From the NCBI RefSeq assembly GCF_001423125.1, contig NZ_LMNW01000012.1:564772-628771 (forward strand): a stretch of DNA of 64,000 bases, written 5' to 3'. Both the position numbers and the translations under genes were made by a program. The DNA comes from Duganella sp. Leaf126. Its GTDB lineage: Bacteria > Pseudomonadota > Gammaproteobacteria > Burkholderiales > Burkholderiaceae_D. The notes under the pieces are model-generated. The model had not been told where the DNA came from and did not search any database. It worked only from the letters and a program-made list of their open reading frames with translations. This document shows, one piece after another, positions 8,535 to 17,808 of this stretch; position 1 is the stretch's first letter; every line of letters begins with the position of its first letter.

Positions 8535-9479
8535 CTAGAGTCCGGCCTGTGGGCCCCATACCTGCTTCATGCTGAAGCGGATATCGGCGTCGTCCTCGCT
8601 GAGGGCGGCGGCGATCGCGGTGGCCGGCAGCGAGCGGGCGCCGGCGGGCACCGCCATCCCGGCAGCGTCGCGCAGGCACACCACCTGCGCGGTGCCAGCG
8701 CCAGCGCCGCGCGTGCTGACCACGCCGATGTCGCCGCCGTGCAGGCGCACCAGGCAGCCGGGCGGGTAATCGCCGAGTTCGTCGCGGAAGAGGTCGAGCA
8801 GGCCGGGGTCCACCGGGCTGGCGCGGTCGTCGCGCAGCTTGCGCAGCGCGGCGTCCGGCAGCATCGAGCGCCGGTAGTTGCGGGCCGAAACCAGGGCACA
8901 ATAGCGGTCAGCAAGACTGAGCAGCTTGGCGTCGAGCGTGACCTCGGGCCGCGCCAGGCCGGCCGGATAGCCGCTGCCGTCGTCATTTTCGTGGTGCAGC
9001 AGCACGCAGGAAATCCACGCCTGGTCCTGTACGCCTGCGCATTGCAGCAGGGTGGCCGAATCTTCGGGATGGCGGCGCACGATGGCCTGTTCCTCGCCCG
9101 ACAGCGGCGTGTGCTTGTCCTGGAAGCTGTCCTGGTGGCCCAGCATGCCGACGTTCATGGTCAGCGCGGCGGCCGCCACGGTCTGGATGTCGGCGCCGGA
9201 CTTGCCCAGCCGGCGCGCCAGCACGGCGACCAGCACGGCCGTCTCGATACAGTGGCGCACGGCGTAGCTGCCGGCGATCTGGTTGAGCAGGACGGCGGCG
9301 ATCGCGATGTCGGCGTTTGCCTCGACCGCGTGGATGACATCGGCCGCAACCGCGCGCAGCGCGGCCTCGGCATCGGAGGCGCTGCGCAGGTTGTCCAGCA
9401 TGTGCGCGAGCCGGCGGTTGCAGGCGTTGAGCTGGTGCAGGACCGAAACGCCGGGCGCCGCTGCGTCGAGGTCGGCCAT
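8535..9479 (-). CDS. HD-GYP-type protein with degenerate HD dyad
   Basis: A 314-aa protein of the HD-GYP family (cyclic di-GMP phosphodiesterases). The GYP part is intact: [16 protein letters not shown]. The position of the catalytic HDIGK motif reads ALTMNVGML, so the His-Asp metal dyad is replaced by Met-Asn. The downstream H of RRHPEDSA is kept. A helical N-terminal region of about 85 residues precedes the HD domain, and a small C-terminal domain of about 80 residues follows. Loss of the dyad suggests a signalling or binding role rather than hydrolysis, though variants of this type recur in the family. It lies 9 bp downstream of the aminotransferase gene and is probably co-transcribed with it. 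Confidence 0.85.
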   Translation of the reverse strand: MADLDAAAPGVSVLHQLNACNRRLAHMLDNLRSASDAEAALRAVAADVIHAVEANADIAIAAVLLNQIAGSYAVRHCIETAVLVAVLARRLGKSGADIQTVAAAALTMNVGMLGHQDSFQDKHTPLSGEEQAIVRRHPEDSATLLQCAGVQDQAWISCVLLHHENDDGSGYPAGLARPEVTLDAKLLSLADRYCALVSARNYRRSMLPDAALRKLRDDRASPVDPGLLDLFRDELGDYPPGCLVRLHGGDIGVVSTRGAGAGTAQVVCLRDAAGMAVPAGARSLPATAIAAALSEDDADIRFSMKQVWGPQAGL

Positions 9480-9488
9480 GCCTGCCTC

Positions 9489-10673
9489 CTAGAGCGTCGC
9501 CAGGCGCGCCAGTGCCAGCGCCAGCGTGGCGTCCTGCTTGGCAAAGCAGAAGCGCACGATGCCCGACTCGATGCCGTGCCGGTAAAAAGCCGAGACGGGA
9601 ATCGCGGCCACCTTGATTTCGCTGGTCAGCCACTCGGCAAACGCGGCCTCGGTCTGGGTCGAAATTTTCTCGTAGCGCACGCACTGGAAATACGTGCCAT
9701 CGGCCGGCAGCAGCTCGAAGCGGCTGGCGGCCAGGCCGGCGCGGAACAGGTCGCGCTTGCGCTGGTAAAACGCCGGCAATTGCAGATACGGTTGCGGGTC
9801 GTCCATGTAGCTGGCAATGCCATGCTGCATGGGGGTGTTGACGCTGAACACATTGTACTGGTGCACCTTGCGGAACTCGGCCGTCAGCGCCGGCGGCGCT
9901 GCCACGTAACCGACCTTCCAGCCGGTCACGTGGTAGGTTTTGCCGAACGACGAGACGACGAAGGCGCGCGCCGCCAGTTCCGGATGCCGGCACACCGATT
10001 CATGACGCTGGCCGTCGTAGACCATGTGTTCGTACACCTCGTCGGACAGGACCAGGATGTTGGTGCCGCGCACGATGTCCGACAGTGCATGCATGTCCGA
10101 GCCGCGCAGAATGCTGCCGGTCGGGTTGTGCGGCGTGTTGATGACGATGAGGCGGGTGCGGCTGGTGACGGCCGCCGCCACCTTGGCCCACGGCACCGTA
10201 TAGCCGCTGGCGCGCATGTCCATCTGCACGCACACCGCTGTGCCGCCGGCCAGGGTAATGGCCGGCACATAGCTGTCGTACACGGGCTCGATCACGATCA
10301 CTTCGTCGCCCGGGTGCACGCAGCACAGGATGGCCGTGGTCAGTCCCTCGGTGGCGCCGGCGGTGATGGTGATGTCGTCGATGCCGTACTGCTGGCCGTA
10401 CAACGTGGCGATCTTGGCGGCGATGGCGGCGCGCAGGGCCGGCACGCCGCTCATCGGCGGGTACTGGTTGCAATCGGCCTGCATGGCGCCGGTGACGGCG
10501 TCGATCAGGCTGCGATCGCAGGGAAAGTCGGGAAAGCCCTGGCCCAGGTTGACGGCGTCCGCCTGCGCGGCCAGCATCGACATGCGGGTAAACACCGTGG
10601 TGCCCACGGCCGGCAGGCGGCTGTGCAGGGCAGGGGGAGGGACCTCGTTGCTGCTGTGTTGGCTACTGTTCAT
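9489..10673 (-). CDS. Pyridoxal-phosphate aminotransferase, methionine aminotransferase type
   Basis: A 394-aa class I/II (fold type I) aminotransferase closest in pattern to the YbdL methionine/kynurenine aminotransferases. It has [11 protein letters not shown] near the N-terminus, the glycine-rich TAGATEG turn, NTPHNPTGS for substrate/PLP contacts, [11 protein letters not shown], and the Schiff-base lysine in [17 protein letters not shown]-terminal RFCFAKQ carries the carboxylate-binding Arg. It would transfer the amino group of methionine (or aromatic amino acids) to a 2-oxo acid, for example in methionine salvage. It probably forms a two-gene unit with the HD-GYP gene downstream. Confidence 0.88.
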   Translation of the reverse strand: MNSSQHSSNEVPPPALHSRLPAVGTTVFTRMSMLAAQADAVNLGQGFPDFPCDRSLIDAVTGAMQADCNQYPPMSGVPALRAAIAAKIATLYGQQYGIDDITITAGATEGLTTAILCCVHPGDEVIVIEPVYDSYVPAITLAGGTAVCVQMDMRASGYTVPWAKVAAAVTSRTRLIVINTPHNPTGSILRGSDMHALSDIVRGTNILVLSDEVYEHMVYDGQRHESVCRHPELAARAFVVSSFGKTYHVTGWKVGYVAAPPALTAEFRKVHQYNVFSVNTPMQHGIASYMDDPQPYLQLPAFYQRKRDLFRAGLAASRFELLPADGTYFQCVRYEKISTQTEAAFAEWLTSEIKVAAIPVSAFYRHGIESGIVRFCFAKQDATLALALARLATL

Positions 10674-10727
10674 GTCGGCGATCGGGTGGACAGAGCGCCT
10701 ATTCTAGCGCAGGTCGGTGCGCGCCGG

Positions 10728-11159
10728 TCAGCTGTCGAGCGACCACTTTTCCGGCACCACGACCTTGAACAGGCCGGCCTTCTGCAAGCGTTTGCCGAGC
10801 TTGAGCAGGGCCTTGTCCTTGGTGATCAGTACGCCGGCCTGGGCATCGCGCGCCACTTCCAGAAATTTCTGGTCGTCGCGGTCGGTGCACACGGGCAGGC
10901 GCACGCCCGATGCGGCCGGCGCCACGACCTTGATCAGCGCGTCGAAGCGGGCGGCAGCGAGCGGCCGGCTGTCGTCGTCGAGCGGCAGCTGCTTGTAGTG
11001 GAGCACGATGCGGTATTCGTCGCGGCAGTCGGCGCGGGTGACGGCGTCCACCGCGCCGGTCTCCAGCGCGTGCAGCAGCGCCGCCCAGCGCGGGTCCCTG
11101 AAGACGAACAGATCGAGGCAGACGTTGGTGTCGATGACGATGCGGGGAACGGGTATCAT
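10728..11159 (-). CDS. PIN domain protein, putative toxin component
   Basis: A 143-aa PIN-fold protein of the 'putative toxin-antitoxin system toxin component, PIN family' group. Acidic residues of the nuclease site are visible in [14 protein letters not shown], in DEYR, and in [14 protein letters not shown] followed by ITKDKAL. These families cleave RNA in a metal-dependent way. No antitoxin-like gene lies on either side: yaaA is divergent 33 bp away and the aminotransferase lies downstream. It is therefore an orphan toxin-like gene or a housekeeping PIN nuclease. Confidence 0.85.
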   Translation of the reverse strand: MIPVPRIVIDTNVCLDLFVFRDPRWAALLHALETGAVDAVTRADCRDEYRIVLHYKQLPLDDDSRPLAAARFDALIKVVAPAASGVRLPVCTDRDDQKFLEVARDAQAGVLITKDKALLKLGKRLQKAGLFKVVVPEKWSLDS

Positions 11160-11192
11160 GTCGGTAGTTCAAAAAATAGGTTAATCAGAAAT

Positions 11193-11963
11193 ATGTTGAT
11201 CGTGCTGTCGCCCGCCAAAAGTCTCGACCTCGAAACCCCTCCCACCACCAAGCTGACCTCGCAACCGGATTTTCTCGACCAGTCGGCGCTGCTGATCGAG
11301 CGCCTGCGCGCATTCTCGCCCGCCCAGGTCGGCGAACTGATGGACCTGTCCGACAAGCTGTCGGCCCTCAACGTGGCGCGCTACGCATCGTGGACCCCGG
11401 ACACGTCCGAAGGCCGGCAGGCCATCATGGCCTTCAACGGCGACGTCTACGCGGGCTTCGATGCCTACAGCCTCAACGCCAGGCAGCTCGACTACGCGCA
11501 GGCCCACATCCGCATCCTGTCCGGCCTGTACGGCTTGCTGCGGCCGTTCGACCTGATCCATCCGCACCGGCTGGAAATGGGCACGCGCCTGGGCACCGCG
11601 CGCGGCAAGAACCTGTACGACTTCTGGGGCGACACCCAGACCCGCGCGCTGAACGCGCTGGCGGCCGAGCGGGGCGCCAGTGCGCTGGTCAACCTGGCGT
11701 CCGAAGAATACTTCAAGTCGGTCAAGCCGAAACAGCTCGCGGTACCGGTGATCACGCCGCAGTTCGAGGACTGGAAGGGCGGCAAGTACAAGATCATCTC
11801 GTTCTACGCCAAGCGCGCGCGCGGCCTGATGGCCCGCTATGCGGCCGTCAAGGGTCTGACCGATCCGCACAAGCTGAAAAAATTCGACGTCGACGGCTAT
11901 GCTTTCGATGCCGGCGACTCCAGCGACACGACCTGGATTTTCCGCCGCAAGGTGGCTGCGTAA
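11193..11963 (+). CDS. yaaA: Peroxide stress protein YaaA
   Basis: A 256-aa DUF328/UPF0246 protein starting [16 protein letters not shown] at the ATG at 11193; the frame stays open far upstream but only as antisense of other genes. Family features are [46 protein letters not shown] and [11 protein letters not shown]. In E. coli YaaA limits oxidative DNA and protein damage by lowering free iron under hydrogen peroxide stress. It is divergent from the PIN gene, with only 33 bp between the starts, and convergent with bamD, with which it shares a terminator. Confidence 0.93.
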   Translation: MLIVLSPAKSLDLETPPTTKLTSQPDFLDQSALLIERLRAFSPAQVGELMDLSDKLSALNVARYASWTPDTSEGRQAIMAFNGDVYAGFDAYSLNARQLDYAQAHIRILSGLYGLLRPFDLIHPHRLEMGTRLGTARGKNLYDFWGDTQTRALNALAAERGASALVNLASEEYFKSVKPKQLAVPVITPQFEDWKGGKYKIISFYAKRARGLMARYAAVKGLTDPHKLKKFDVDGYAFDAGDSSDTTWIFRRKVAA

Positions 11964-11980
11964 AACCAGGTAAAGAAACA

Positions 11981-12006
11981 AAAACCGGGATGTGCATCCC
12001 GGTTTT
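11981..12006. terminator. Bidirectional terminator between yaaA and bamD
   Basis: A perfect 12-bp inverted repeat, AAAACCGGGATG / CATCCCGGTTTT with a 2-bp centre, lies between the two convergent stop codons. Each strand shows a GC stem closed by A and followed by T, so it can act in both directions. Confidence 0.85.
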
Positions 12007-12009
12007 GGC

Positions 12010-12828
12010 TTATTTCGTGGTGTCGTTGCTGCTCCAGAACTTCCACCAGTGCCGCTCGGCCTTCTTGCCTTCGTCGAGGAAGCGGCTGTTCGGGTAGTTC
12101 AGGCGGAACACGCGTTCGGCGTCGTTGCGCAGTTCGGTCATGCCGAGCTTGTCGTAGCTGCGGATCATGATGAACAGCGCCTCCTCGATCGACGGCGAGT
12201 CGCGGTAGTCGTCCATGATGCCCATGGCGCGGTTGGCCGCCGCCAGGTAGGCGCCGCGACGGTAGTAGTAGCGCGCCACGTGCACTTCGTACGAGGCCAT
12301 GGCGTTGACCAGGTAGCGCATGCGCTGGCGGGCGTCCGGCGTGTATTTACTGTTGGGGAACTTGTCCACCAGCTGCTTGAAGGCCGCGTACGCTTCGCGC
12401 GTGGCTTTCGGGTCGCGCTCGGTGACATCCTGTTCGTAGACGAAATTGAGCAGGCCCACCTGGTCGTTGAAGTTGATCAAGCCGCGCAGGTAGTACATAT
12501 AGTCGACCTGGGCGTGATTCGGGTGCAGCTTGATGAAGCGCTCGACCGCCGCCAGCGCCTGGGCCTGGTCCTGCGACTTGTAATAGGCATAGGCGATCTG
12601 CATCTGCGCCTGCTGGGCGTAGGTGCCGAACGGATAGCTCGATTCGAGCCGCTCGTACAGTTGAATCGCGCGCTCGTAGTGCGCTCCTTCGAGCTCTTCG
12701 GTCGCCTCCGAGTATAATTTCGAAGCGCTCCAGCCCTTTGTTTCGTCGGCCTTGTCGGACAACGCTCCGCAACCGAACAAACTAAGCATCACCAACGTTG
12801 CTGCGACTACTGATAATTTTTTTTGCAT
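12010..12828 (-). CDS. bamD: Outer membrane protein assembly factor BamD
   Basis: A 272-aa outer-membrane lipoprotein of the BAM complex (formerly ComL), which folds beta-barrel proteins into the outer membrane. The signal peptide ends at the lipobox LSLFGC (Cys20). TPR-type helices follow, with SYPFGTYAQQAQMQIAYAYY, HPNHAQVDYMYYLRG and FPNSKYTPDARQRM, all family hallmarks. I place the start at the ATG at 12828; a TTG at 12840 would add four residues. It is divergent from rluD, the usual arrangement in betaproteobacteria. A TATAAT at 12879-12874 could serve as its -10. Confidence 0.95.
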   Translation of the reverse strand: MQKKLSVVAATLVMLSLFGCGALSDKADETKGWSASKLYSEATEELEGAHYERAIQLYERLESSYPFGTYAQQAQMQIAYAYYKSQDQAQALAAVERFIKLHPNHAQVDYMYYLRGLINFNDQVGLLNFVYEQDVTERDPKATREAYAAFKQLVDKFPNSKYTPDARQRMRYLVNAMASYEVHVARYYYRRGAYLAAANRAMGIMDDYRDSPSIEEALFIMIRSYDKLGMTELRNDAERVFRLNYPNSRFLDEGKKAERHWWKFWSSNDTTK

Positions 12829-12894
12829 ATCGTTTTGCAAGAAGCTGTTTAACCAAAGTTTTACAATAGGCTGATTATAGCCGATGGGAATGCT

Positions 12895-13944
12895 GTGATA
12901 TTAACTCCAAAGCCGAATTCGACCGAATCCTCCACCGAACTGGCCGACCCTGTCGAACACGACACCGCGCTGGCCCTCGATGCCGACGGCGACGAAGACG
13001 ATAGCCTGGCGCCGATCGAACTGGAACTGACGCCGGACGCGTGCGGCCAGCGCCTCGACAAGGTCATCTCGGGCCTGGTGCCGCAATTTTCGCGCGGCCG
13101 CCTGCAGATGTGGATCACCGACGGCTTCGTCAGCGTCGATGGCAAGCCGGCAAAAAGCACCAAGGATACGGTCTACGGCGACGAGAAGATCGTCATTCTG
13201 CCCCAACCGGCGCCGGAAGACGAGGCCTTTAAACCGGAACCGGTGGAGCTGAACATCGTTTTCGAGGACGAGCACCTGATCGTGATTAACAAGCCGGCCG
13301 GCCTGGTGGTGCACCCGGGCGCCGGCAACTGGAGCGGCACCCTGCTCAACGGCCTGCTGCACCACTGCCCGCAGCTGGTGGGCGTGCCGCGCGCCGGCAT
13401 CGTCCACCGGCTGGACAAGGACACCAGCGGCCTGATGGTGGTCGGCAAGACGCTGGCGTCGCAGACCGACCTGGTGCGCCAGCTGGCGGCACGCACGGTC
13501 AAGCGCGAGTACTTCGCGCTGGTGTGGGGTACGCCGCGCATCAGCGGCACCATCGATGCCTCGATGGGCCGCCATCCGAAGGACCGCATCAAGATGGCGG
13601 TGTCCACCAGCATGGGCGCCAAGCCGGCCATCACCCACTACGAACTGCTGGCCAGCGGCGACCTCGACCGTCGTCCCGTCAGCCTGATGAAGTGCCGCCT
13701 CGAAACCGGGCGCACGCACCAGATCCGCGTGCACATGATGTCGATCGGCTTCCCGCTGGTGGGCGACACCACCTACGGCAAGCAGCACCTGTCGAATGTG
13801 TTCCCGCGCCAGGCGCTGCAGGCGCGCCGCCTGGGGCTCGTGCATCCGGCGACCGGCGAACCGTGCGAATGGGTTGTGCCGCTGGCCGATGACTTCGCGG
13901 CCCTGATCGCGCAGGCCGGCATCGCCGAGCCGGAACAGCACTGA
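12895..13944 (+). CDS. rluD: Ribosomal large subunit pseudouridine synthase RluD
   Basis: A 349-aa pseudouridine synthase modifying helix 69 of 23S rRNA (U1911, U1915 and U1917 in E. coli numbering). An acidic N-terminal extension of about 45 residues precedes an S4 RNA-binding domain (about 48-100). The catalytic domain carries IVHRLDKDTSGLMVVGKT with the catalytic Asp, plus ETGRTHQIRVHM. The start appears to be GTG at 12895, since the only nearby ATG in another frame stops at once. Its stop overlaps the next ATG by one base (TGATG), giving coupling to pgeF. Confidence 0.94.
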   Translation: MILTPKPNSTESSTELADPVEHDTALALDADGDEDDSLAPIELELTPDACGQRLDKVISGLVPQFSRGRLQMWITDGFVSVDGKPAKSTKDTVYGDEKIVILPQPAPEDEAFKPEPVELNIVFEDEHLIVINKPAGLVVHPGAGNWSGTLLNGLLHHCPQLVGVPRAGIVHRLDKDTSGLMVVGKTLASQTDLVRQLAARTVKREYFALVWGTPRISGTIDASMGRHPKDRIKMAVSTSMGAKPAITHYELLASGDLDRRPVSLMKCRLETGRTHQIRVHMMSIGFPLVGDTTYGKQHLSNVFPRQALQARRLGLVHPATGEPCEWVVPLADDFAALIAQAGIAEPEQH

Positions 13945-14771
13945 TGTCCGGCGGGCCGATCGGCGACACACCGGCGACCGGCGGCCAGCAATGGTTGCTG
14001 CCCCACTGGCCGGACCTGCCTGCCAACGTGGGCGTGCTCTCGACCACGCGGCGCGGCGGCGTCAGCCCGGCGCCGTATGACGATGGCATGGGGCACGGCG
14101 GCCTCAACCTGGCCACCCACGTCGGCGACCAGCCGCACAACGTGGCCCGCAACCGCCACATCCTGCGCGCGCAACTGCCCGGCGATCCGGGCTGGCTGGC
14201 GCAGGTGCACGGCACCGTGGTGGCCGACCTGGGCAAGGTCGGGCCGCAGCAGGTGCCGGAAGCGGACGCCAGCATGACCACCATCGCCGGCAAGGTGTGC
14301 GTGGTGATGACGGCCGACTGCCTGCCGGTATTGTTGTGCGACAGCCGCGGCGCCACCGTGGCTGCCGCCCACGCGGGCTGGCGCGGGCTGCTGTCCGGCA
14401 TCCTGGAAAACACCATCGACGCCATGCGCGCTGCCGGCGCCGGCGACCTCACCGCCTGGATGGGGCCGGCGATCGGCGCCTACCAGTTCGAGGTCGGCAG
14501 CGAGGTGCGCCAGGCCTTCCTGCACAACGCGGCCGATGCTTCAAGTGTGCGCCACGTGACGGCAGCCTTTACGGCGCTTGACCACAAGCCCGGCAAGTTC
14601 CTGGCCGACATCTATGCGCTGGCGCGGCACCGCATGCTGCGCGCGGGCGTGGATCAGGTGCACGGCGGCGAATACTGCACGGTGGCCAATTCCGCCAGGT
14701 TTTATTCGTTCCGCCGCGACGGCGTGACCGGCCGCCAGGCCAGCCTGATCTGGCTGAAGGGCAGCTCGTAA
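13944..14771 (+). CDS. pgeF: Peptidoglycan editing factor PgeF (YfiH, multicopper polyphenol oxidase fold)
   Basis: A 275-aa YfiH/DUF152 protein. Metal-binding motifs are VHGTVV, MTADCLPVLLC and AAHAGWRGLLSGILE; these place His, Cys and His at the zinc/copper site. In E. coli it removes wrongly incorporated L-serine from UDP-MurNAc in place of L-alanine; homologues were earlier called laccase-like. The gene is coupled to rluD by a 1-bp overlap, a conserved rluD-pgeF arrangement. A palindromic intergenic repeat begins right at its stop codon. Confidence 0.93.
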   Translation: MSGGPIGDTPATGGQQWLLPHWPDLPANVGVLSTTRRGGVSPAPYDDGMGHGGLNLATHVGDQPHNVARNRHILRAQLPGDPGWLAQVHGTVVADLGKVGPQQVPEADASMTTIAGKVCVVMTADCLPVLLCDSRGATVAAAHAGWRGLLSGILENTIDAMRAAGAGDLTAWMGPAIGAYQFEVGSEVRQAFLHNAADASSVRHVTAAFTALDHKPGKFLADIYALARHRMLRAGVDQVHGGEYCTVANSARFYSFRRDGVTGRQASLIWLKGSS

Positions 14772-14873
14772 AGCCTGCTGCGCGAGCCGCGATCGCCTGT
14801 CCGTTTCCATCCGCTTGCGCTGCGCACGACGATATCGGGCCGCCCGCGGCGGTGTTTCGGGTTCTCTGACGCG
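14768..14873. repeat. Dispersed palindromic intergenic repeat, copy 1
   Basis: Starts CGTAAAGCCTGCTGCGCGAG, contains CGCTTGCGCT, and ends ATATCGGGCCGCCCGCGGCGG plus a TTTCGGGTTC-like tail (the last 20-base part shown is interrupted here on purpose). It aligns over most of its length with 41389-41512. The two ends are imperfect inverted repeats of each other, so RNA or single strands would fold into a long hairpin. Confidence 0.7.
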
Positions 14874-14881
14874 GGCGCGCT

Positions 14882-15094
14882 TCACCGGTCCGGCGGGGCG
14901 GGCGGACCGGACTGCGCGCCTTCCTGCGCGGCGCGCCGGCGCGCCCGGCGCCGGCCGCTGCCGGCGATGTAGATCCAGGTCGCCAGGGGTAGCACGCAAT
15001 AGAAGATAAACGTTACAATTCCCGCAATGATGGTCGGTTCGGTCAGGGCCATCAGTCCCACGACATACATCCACGCAATAGCAACAATCAGCAT
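14882..15094 (-). CDS. Small two-helix membrane protein of unknown function
   Basis: A 70-aa protein, nearly all of it hydrophobic in the first 47 residues, with two predicted membrane helices (about 2-17 and 22-46), then a basic Arg/Ala-rich tail and a Pro-rich end. It lies divergent from phaC, with 46 bp between the starts. I do not recognise a function; small membrane proteins of this form occur in related genomes. The positive tail suggests that the C-terminus is cytoplasmic. Confidence 0.65.
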   Translation of the reverse strand: MLIVAIAWMYVVGLMALTEPTIIAGIVTFIFYCVLPLATWIYIAGSGRRRARRRAAQEGAQSGPPAPPDR

Positions 15095-15140
15095 GTAGCA
15101 ACCCGTTCAGAGATAGTTAATATTTTTTAGGGACTTACAC

Positions 15141-16865
15141 ATGAATTTGCCCGATCCGCAAGCCATTGCCAACGCCTGGATGTCGCAGGTCGGCGATCCC
15201 AGCCAGTGGCAATCCTGGTTCAGCAAGGCGCCCACCATCGACGCCAACCCGTTTGCCACCATGTTGCACGATATCGGCGTTGCGCTCGACGCGGAAGCGA
15301 TGGAGCAGCTGAAGAACGACTATATGCGCGATTTCGGCGTGTTGTGGCAGGATTTTTTGGCCGGCAAGGCGCCGGCGGTCAGCGACCGGCGTTTCAGTTC
15401 GGCTGCTTGGCAGGGTAATCCGATGTCGGCCTTCAACGCCGCCACGTACCTGCTCAACGCCAGATTCCTCAGTGCGATGGTGGAGGCGGTGGAGACCGCC
15501 CCGCAGCAGAAGCAGAAAATCCGCTTTGCCGTGCAGCAGATGATCGACGCCATGTCGCCCGCCAACTTCCTGGCCACCAATCCGGAAGCCCAGCAAAAGC
15601 TGATCGACACCAAGGGCGAAAGCCTGACCCGTGGTCTGGCCAACATGCTCGGCGACATCAACAAGGGCCATATCTCGCTGTCGGACGAATCGGCGTTCGA
15701 AGTGGGGCGCAACCTGGCCATCACGCCGGGTACCGTGATCCATGAAAATCCGCTGTTCCAGCTGATCCAGTATACGCCGACCACGCCGGCCGTCAGCCAG
15801 ACACCGCTCCTGATGGTGCCGCCGTGTATCAACAAGTTCTATATCCTCGACCTGCAGCCGGACAATTCGCTGGTGCGGTACGCGGTAGAGCAGGGCAATA
15901 CCGTGTTCATGGTCTCGTGGAGCAATCCGGACAAGTCGCTGGCCACCACCAGCTGGGACGACTACGTGGAGCAGGGCGTGATCGAGGCGATCCGTATCGT
16001 GCAGGATGTCAGCGGCCAGCAAAAGCTCAACCTGTTCGGCTTCTGCGTCGGCGGCACCCTCGCTGCCACCGCGCTGGCAGTGCTGGCGGCGCGCGGCCAG
16101 CATCCGGCGGCCAGCCTGACCCTGCTGACCACCTTCCTCGACTTCAGCGACACCGGCGTGCTGGACGTGTTCGTCGACGAAACCCAGGTCTCGCTGCGCG
16201 AACAGCAGCTGCGCGACGGCGGCCTGATGCCGGGACGCGATCTCGCGTCGACTTTCTCGAGCCTGCGGCCGAACGACCTGGTATGGAACTATGTGCAGTC
16301 CAACTACCTCAAAGGGAATGAGCCGGCCGCGTTCGATCTGCTGTTCTGGAATTCGGACAGCACCAATCTGCCGGGGCCGATGTTCTGCTGGTACCTGCGC
16401 AACACCTATCTGGAAAACAGCCTGAAGGTGCCGGGCAAGCTGACGGTGGCCGGCGAAAAAGTCGACCTTGGCCTGATCGATGCGCCGGTCTTCATCTACG
16501 GCTCGCGCGACGACCATATCGTGCCGTGGAAATCGGCTTTCGGCTCGCTGCATATCCTGAACCAGGGCAAGCCTGGCGCCAACCGTTTCGTGCTCGGCGC
16601 GTCGGGCCACATCGCCGGCGTCATCAACTCGCCGGCCAAGAACAAGCGCAGCTACTGGATCAACGACAACAGTGCCGGCGACGGCACTGCGCAGGCCTGG
16701 TTCGATGGCGCCACCGAAATGCCGGGCAGCTGGTGGCCGCAATGGGCCGCGTTCCTGGCCAGCCACGGCGGCAAGCAGGTCAAGCCGAAAGGCAAGGCCG
16801 GCAACGTCCGCTACACGCCGATCGAGCCGGCGCCGGGGCGTTACGTGAAGGTGAAGTCTTATTAA
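15141..16865 (+). CDS. phaC: Class I poly(R)-hydroxyalkanoate synthase PhaC
   Basis: A 574-aa class I PHA synthase that polymerises (R)-3-hydroxyacyl-CoA into storage polyester at the granule surface. The lipase-like box GFCVGGT holds the catalytic Cys302. The Asp is in GSRDDHIVPW (Asp457) and the His in GASGHIAGV (His490). NPLFQLIQYTPTT and the Trp-rich C-terminal FLASHGGKQVKPKG are also typical. A ribosome site AGGGACT precedes the ATG. phaR follows after about 210 bp containing a terminator and a promoter; phaA and phaB are not in the window. Confidence 0.95.
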   Translation: MNLPDPQAIANAWMSQVGDPSQWQSWFSKAPTIDANPFATMLHDIGVALDAEAMEQLKNDYMRDFGVLWQDFLAGKAPAVSDRRFSSAAWQGNPMSAFNAATYLLNARFLSAMVEAVETAPQQKQKIRFAVQQMIDAMSPANFLATNPEAQQKLIDTKGESLTRGLANMLGDINKGHISLSDESAFEVGRNLAITPGTVIHENPLFQLIQYTPTTPAVSQTPLLMVPPCINKFYILDLQPDNSLVRYAVEQGNTVFMVSWSNPDKSLATTSWDDYVEQGVIEAIRIVQDVSGQQKLNLFGFCVGGTLAATALAVLAARGQHPAASLTLLTTFLDFSDTGVLDVFVDETQVSLREQQLRDGGLMPGRDLASTFSSLRPNDLVWNYVQSNYLKGNEPAAFDLLFWNSDSTNLPGPMFCWYLRNTYLENSLKVPGKLTVAGEKVDLGLIDAPVFIYGSRDDHIVPWKSAFGSLHILNQGKPGANRFVLGASGHIAGVINSPAKNKRSYWINDNSAGDGTAQAWFDGATEMPGSWWPQWAAFLASHGGKQVKPKGKAGNVRYTPIEPAPGRYVKVKSY

Positions 16866-16969
16866 ACCGGGTTAACAAGGTGCGCAGGGATTGTAAAGCT
16901 GACTATTAGTTGCGTTGCAATAAAATCCAGTACTGTTGCGACTTTATGCAATTTTTGCATTTTCCCCTC

Positions 16970-16975
16970 TATAAT
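16970..16975 (+). promoter_or_regulatory. Candidate phaR -10 element
   Basis: A consensus TATAAT lies about 110 bp before the phaR start, in an AT-rich stretch after phaC. The best hexamer 17 bp upstream (TGCAAT) is a weak -35. The surrounding region is rich in TTGC/GCAA words of the sort bound by PhaR in related bacteria. Confidence 0.4.
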
Positions 16976-16994
16976 AGGATCAGGTAGACACGTG

Positions 16995-17022
16995 AAAAGC
17001 GGACCCCGGTTCGCTTTTTTTT
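16995..17022 (+). terminator. Rho-independent terminator between phaC and phaR
   Basis: AAAAGCGGACC pairs with GGTTCGCTTTT around a CC centre, followed by eight Ts (17015-17022). It would end phaC transcription. It also sits downstream of the TATAAT at 16970, so it could attenuate a phaR transcript starting there. Confidence 0.65.
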
Positions 17023-17030
17023 AGAATAGT

Positions 17031-17046
17031 TGCAGTGTGCGCTGCA
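17031..17046 (+). promoter_or_regulatory. Palindrome upstream of phaR, possible PhaR operator
   Basis: TGCAG-TGTGCG-CTGCA is an inverted repeat 33 bp before the phaR start at 17079. PhaR of related species binds TGC-rich, CTGC/GCAG-containing sites and represses its own gene, so autoregulation is plausible. This is inference from composition and place. Confidence 0.35.
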
Positions 17047-17078
17047 GCGCAATAAATGGACTTGTGATCGGACTTGTG

Positions 17079-17636
17079 ATGAGTAGTGCGAAAAAAAATG
17101 CTGACCGCTTGATCAAAAAATATCCGAACCGCCGGCTGTACGACACCCAGACCAGTTCCTACATCACGCTGTCGGACGTCAAGCAGCTGGTGCTCGACAA
17201 CGAGGTATTTACCGTGGTCGATGCCAAGACCAACGAAGATCTGAGCCGCAGCATTCTCCTGCAAATCATTCTGGAAGAAGAGGCCAGCGGCGCCCCCATG
17301 TTCTCGAGCGACGTGCTGTCGCAAATCATCCGTTTCTATGGCCACGCCATGCAGGGCATGATGGGCTCCTACCTGGAAAAAAATGTCCAGGCCTTCACCG
17401 ACATCCAGCGCAAGTTCACCGGCGCCGGCGCCATGGACGGCAAAGCCTTCAGCCCCGAAATGTGGACCCAGTTCATGAACGTCCAGGGCCCGATGATGCA
17501 GGGGATGATGAACAACTACATCGACCAGAGCAAGAGCCTGTTCGTGCAGATGCAGGAGCAAATGCAAAACCAGAGCAAGACCCTGTTCGGCGCCTTCCCG
17601 TTCGGCGCGGTGGTGCCGCCGAGCGACAAGAAGTAG
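17079..17636 (+). CDS. phaR: Polyhydroxyalkanoate synthesis repressor PhaR
   Basis: A 185-aa regulator that binds both DNA and PHA granules; when polymer forms, PhaR leaves the DNA and phasin genes are expressed. The N-terminal DNA-binding domain is unmistakable (RLIKKYPNRRLYDTQTSSYI and FTVVDAKTNEDLSRSILLQI). A PHB-binding/accumulation domain follows, then a Met/Gln-rich C-terminus. I choose the ATG at 17079 (MSSAKKN); an upstream GTG at 17037 is less likely because it overlaps the candidate operator. Confidence 0.93.
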   Translation: MSSAKKNADRLIKKYPNRRLYDTQTSSYITLSDVKQLVLDNEVFTVVDAKTNEDLSRSILLQIILEEEASGAPMFSSDVLSQIIRFYGHAMQGMMGSYLEKNVQAFTDIQRKFTGAGAMDGKAFSPEMWTQFMNVQGPMMQGMMNNYIDQSKSLFVQMQEQMQNQSKTLFGAFPFGAVVPPSDKK

Positions 17637-17808
17637 TCATCTGTATTGACGGAAAAGGACGGCACAGGGCGCGAGCTGCTGTGCCGTTGTTGTCTTCGGC
17701 GAGTTTTTAAAATAGCTGTCGCCGCCGGTAACCCGGGTCCCGGGCTTCTCCGGAGCAAGCATGATCGGGTATAATGCCCGATTGCCCGGCATCTTCACGA
17801 CACCCAAC

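Noticed and set aside
8739..11190. Long plus-strand open frame before yaaA
   Set aside because: It is antisense to the HD-GYP, aminotransferase and PIN genes; high GC leaves shadow frames open. Only the part from 11193 is yaaA.
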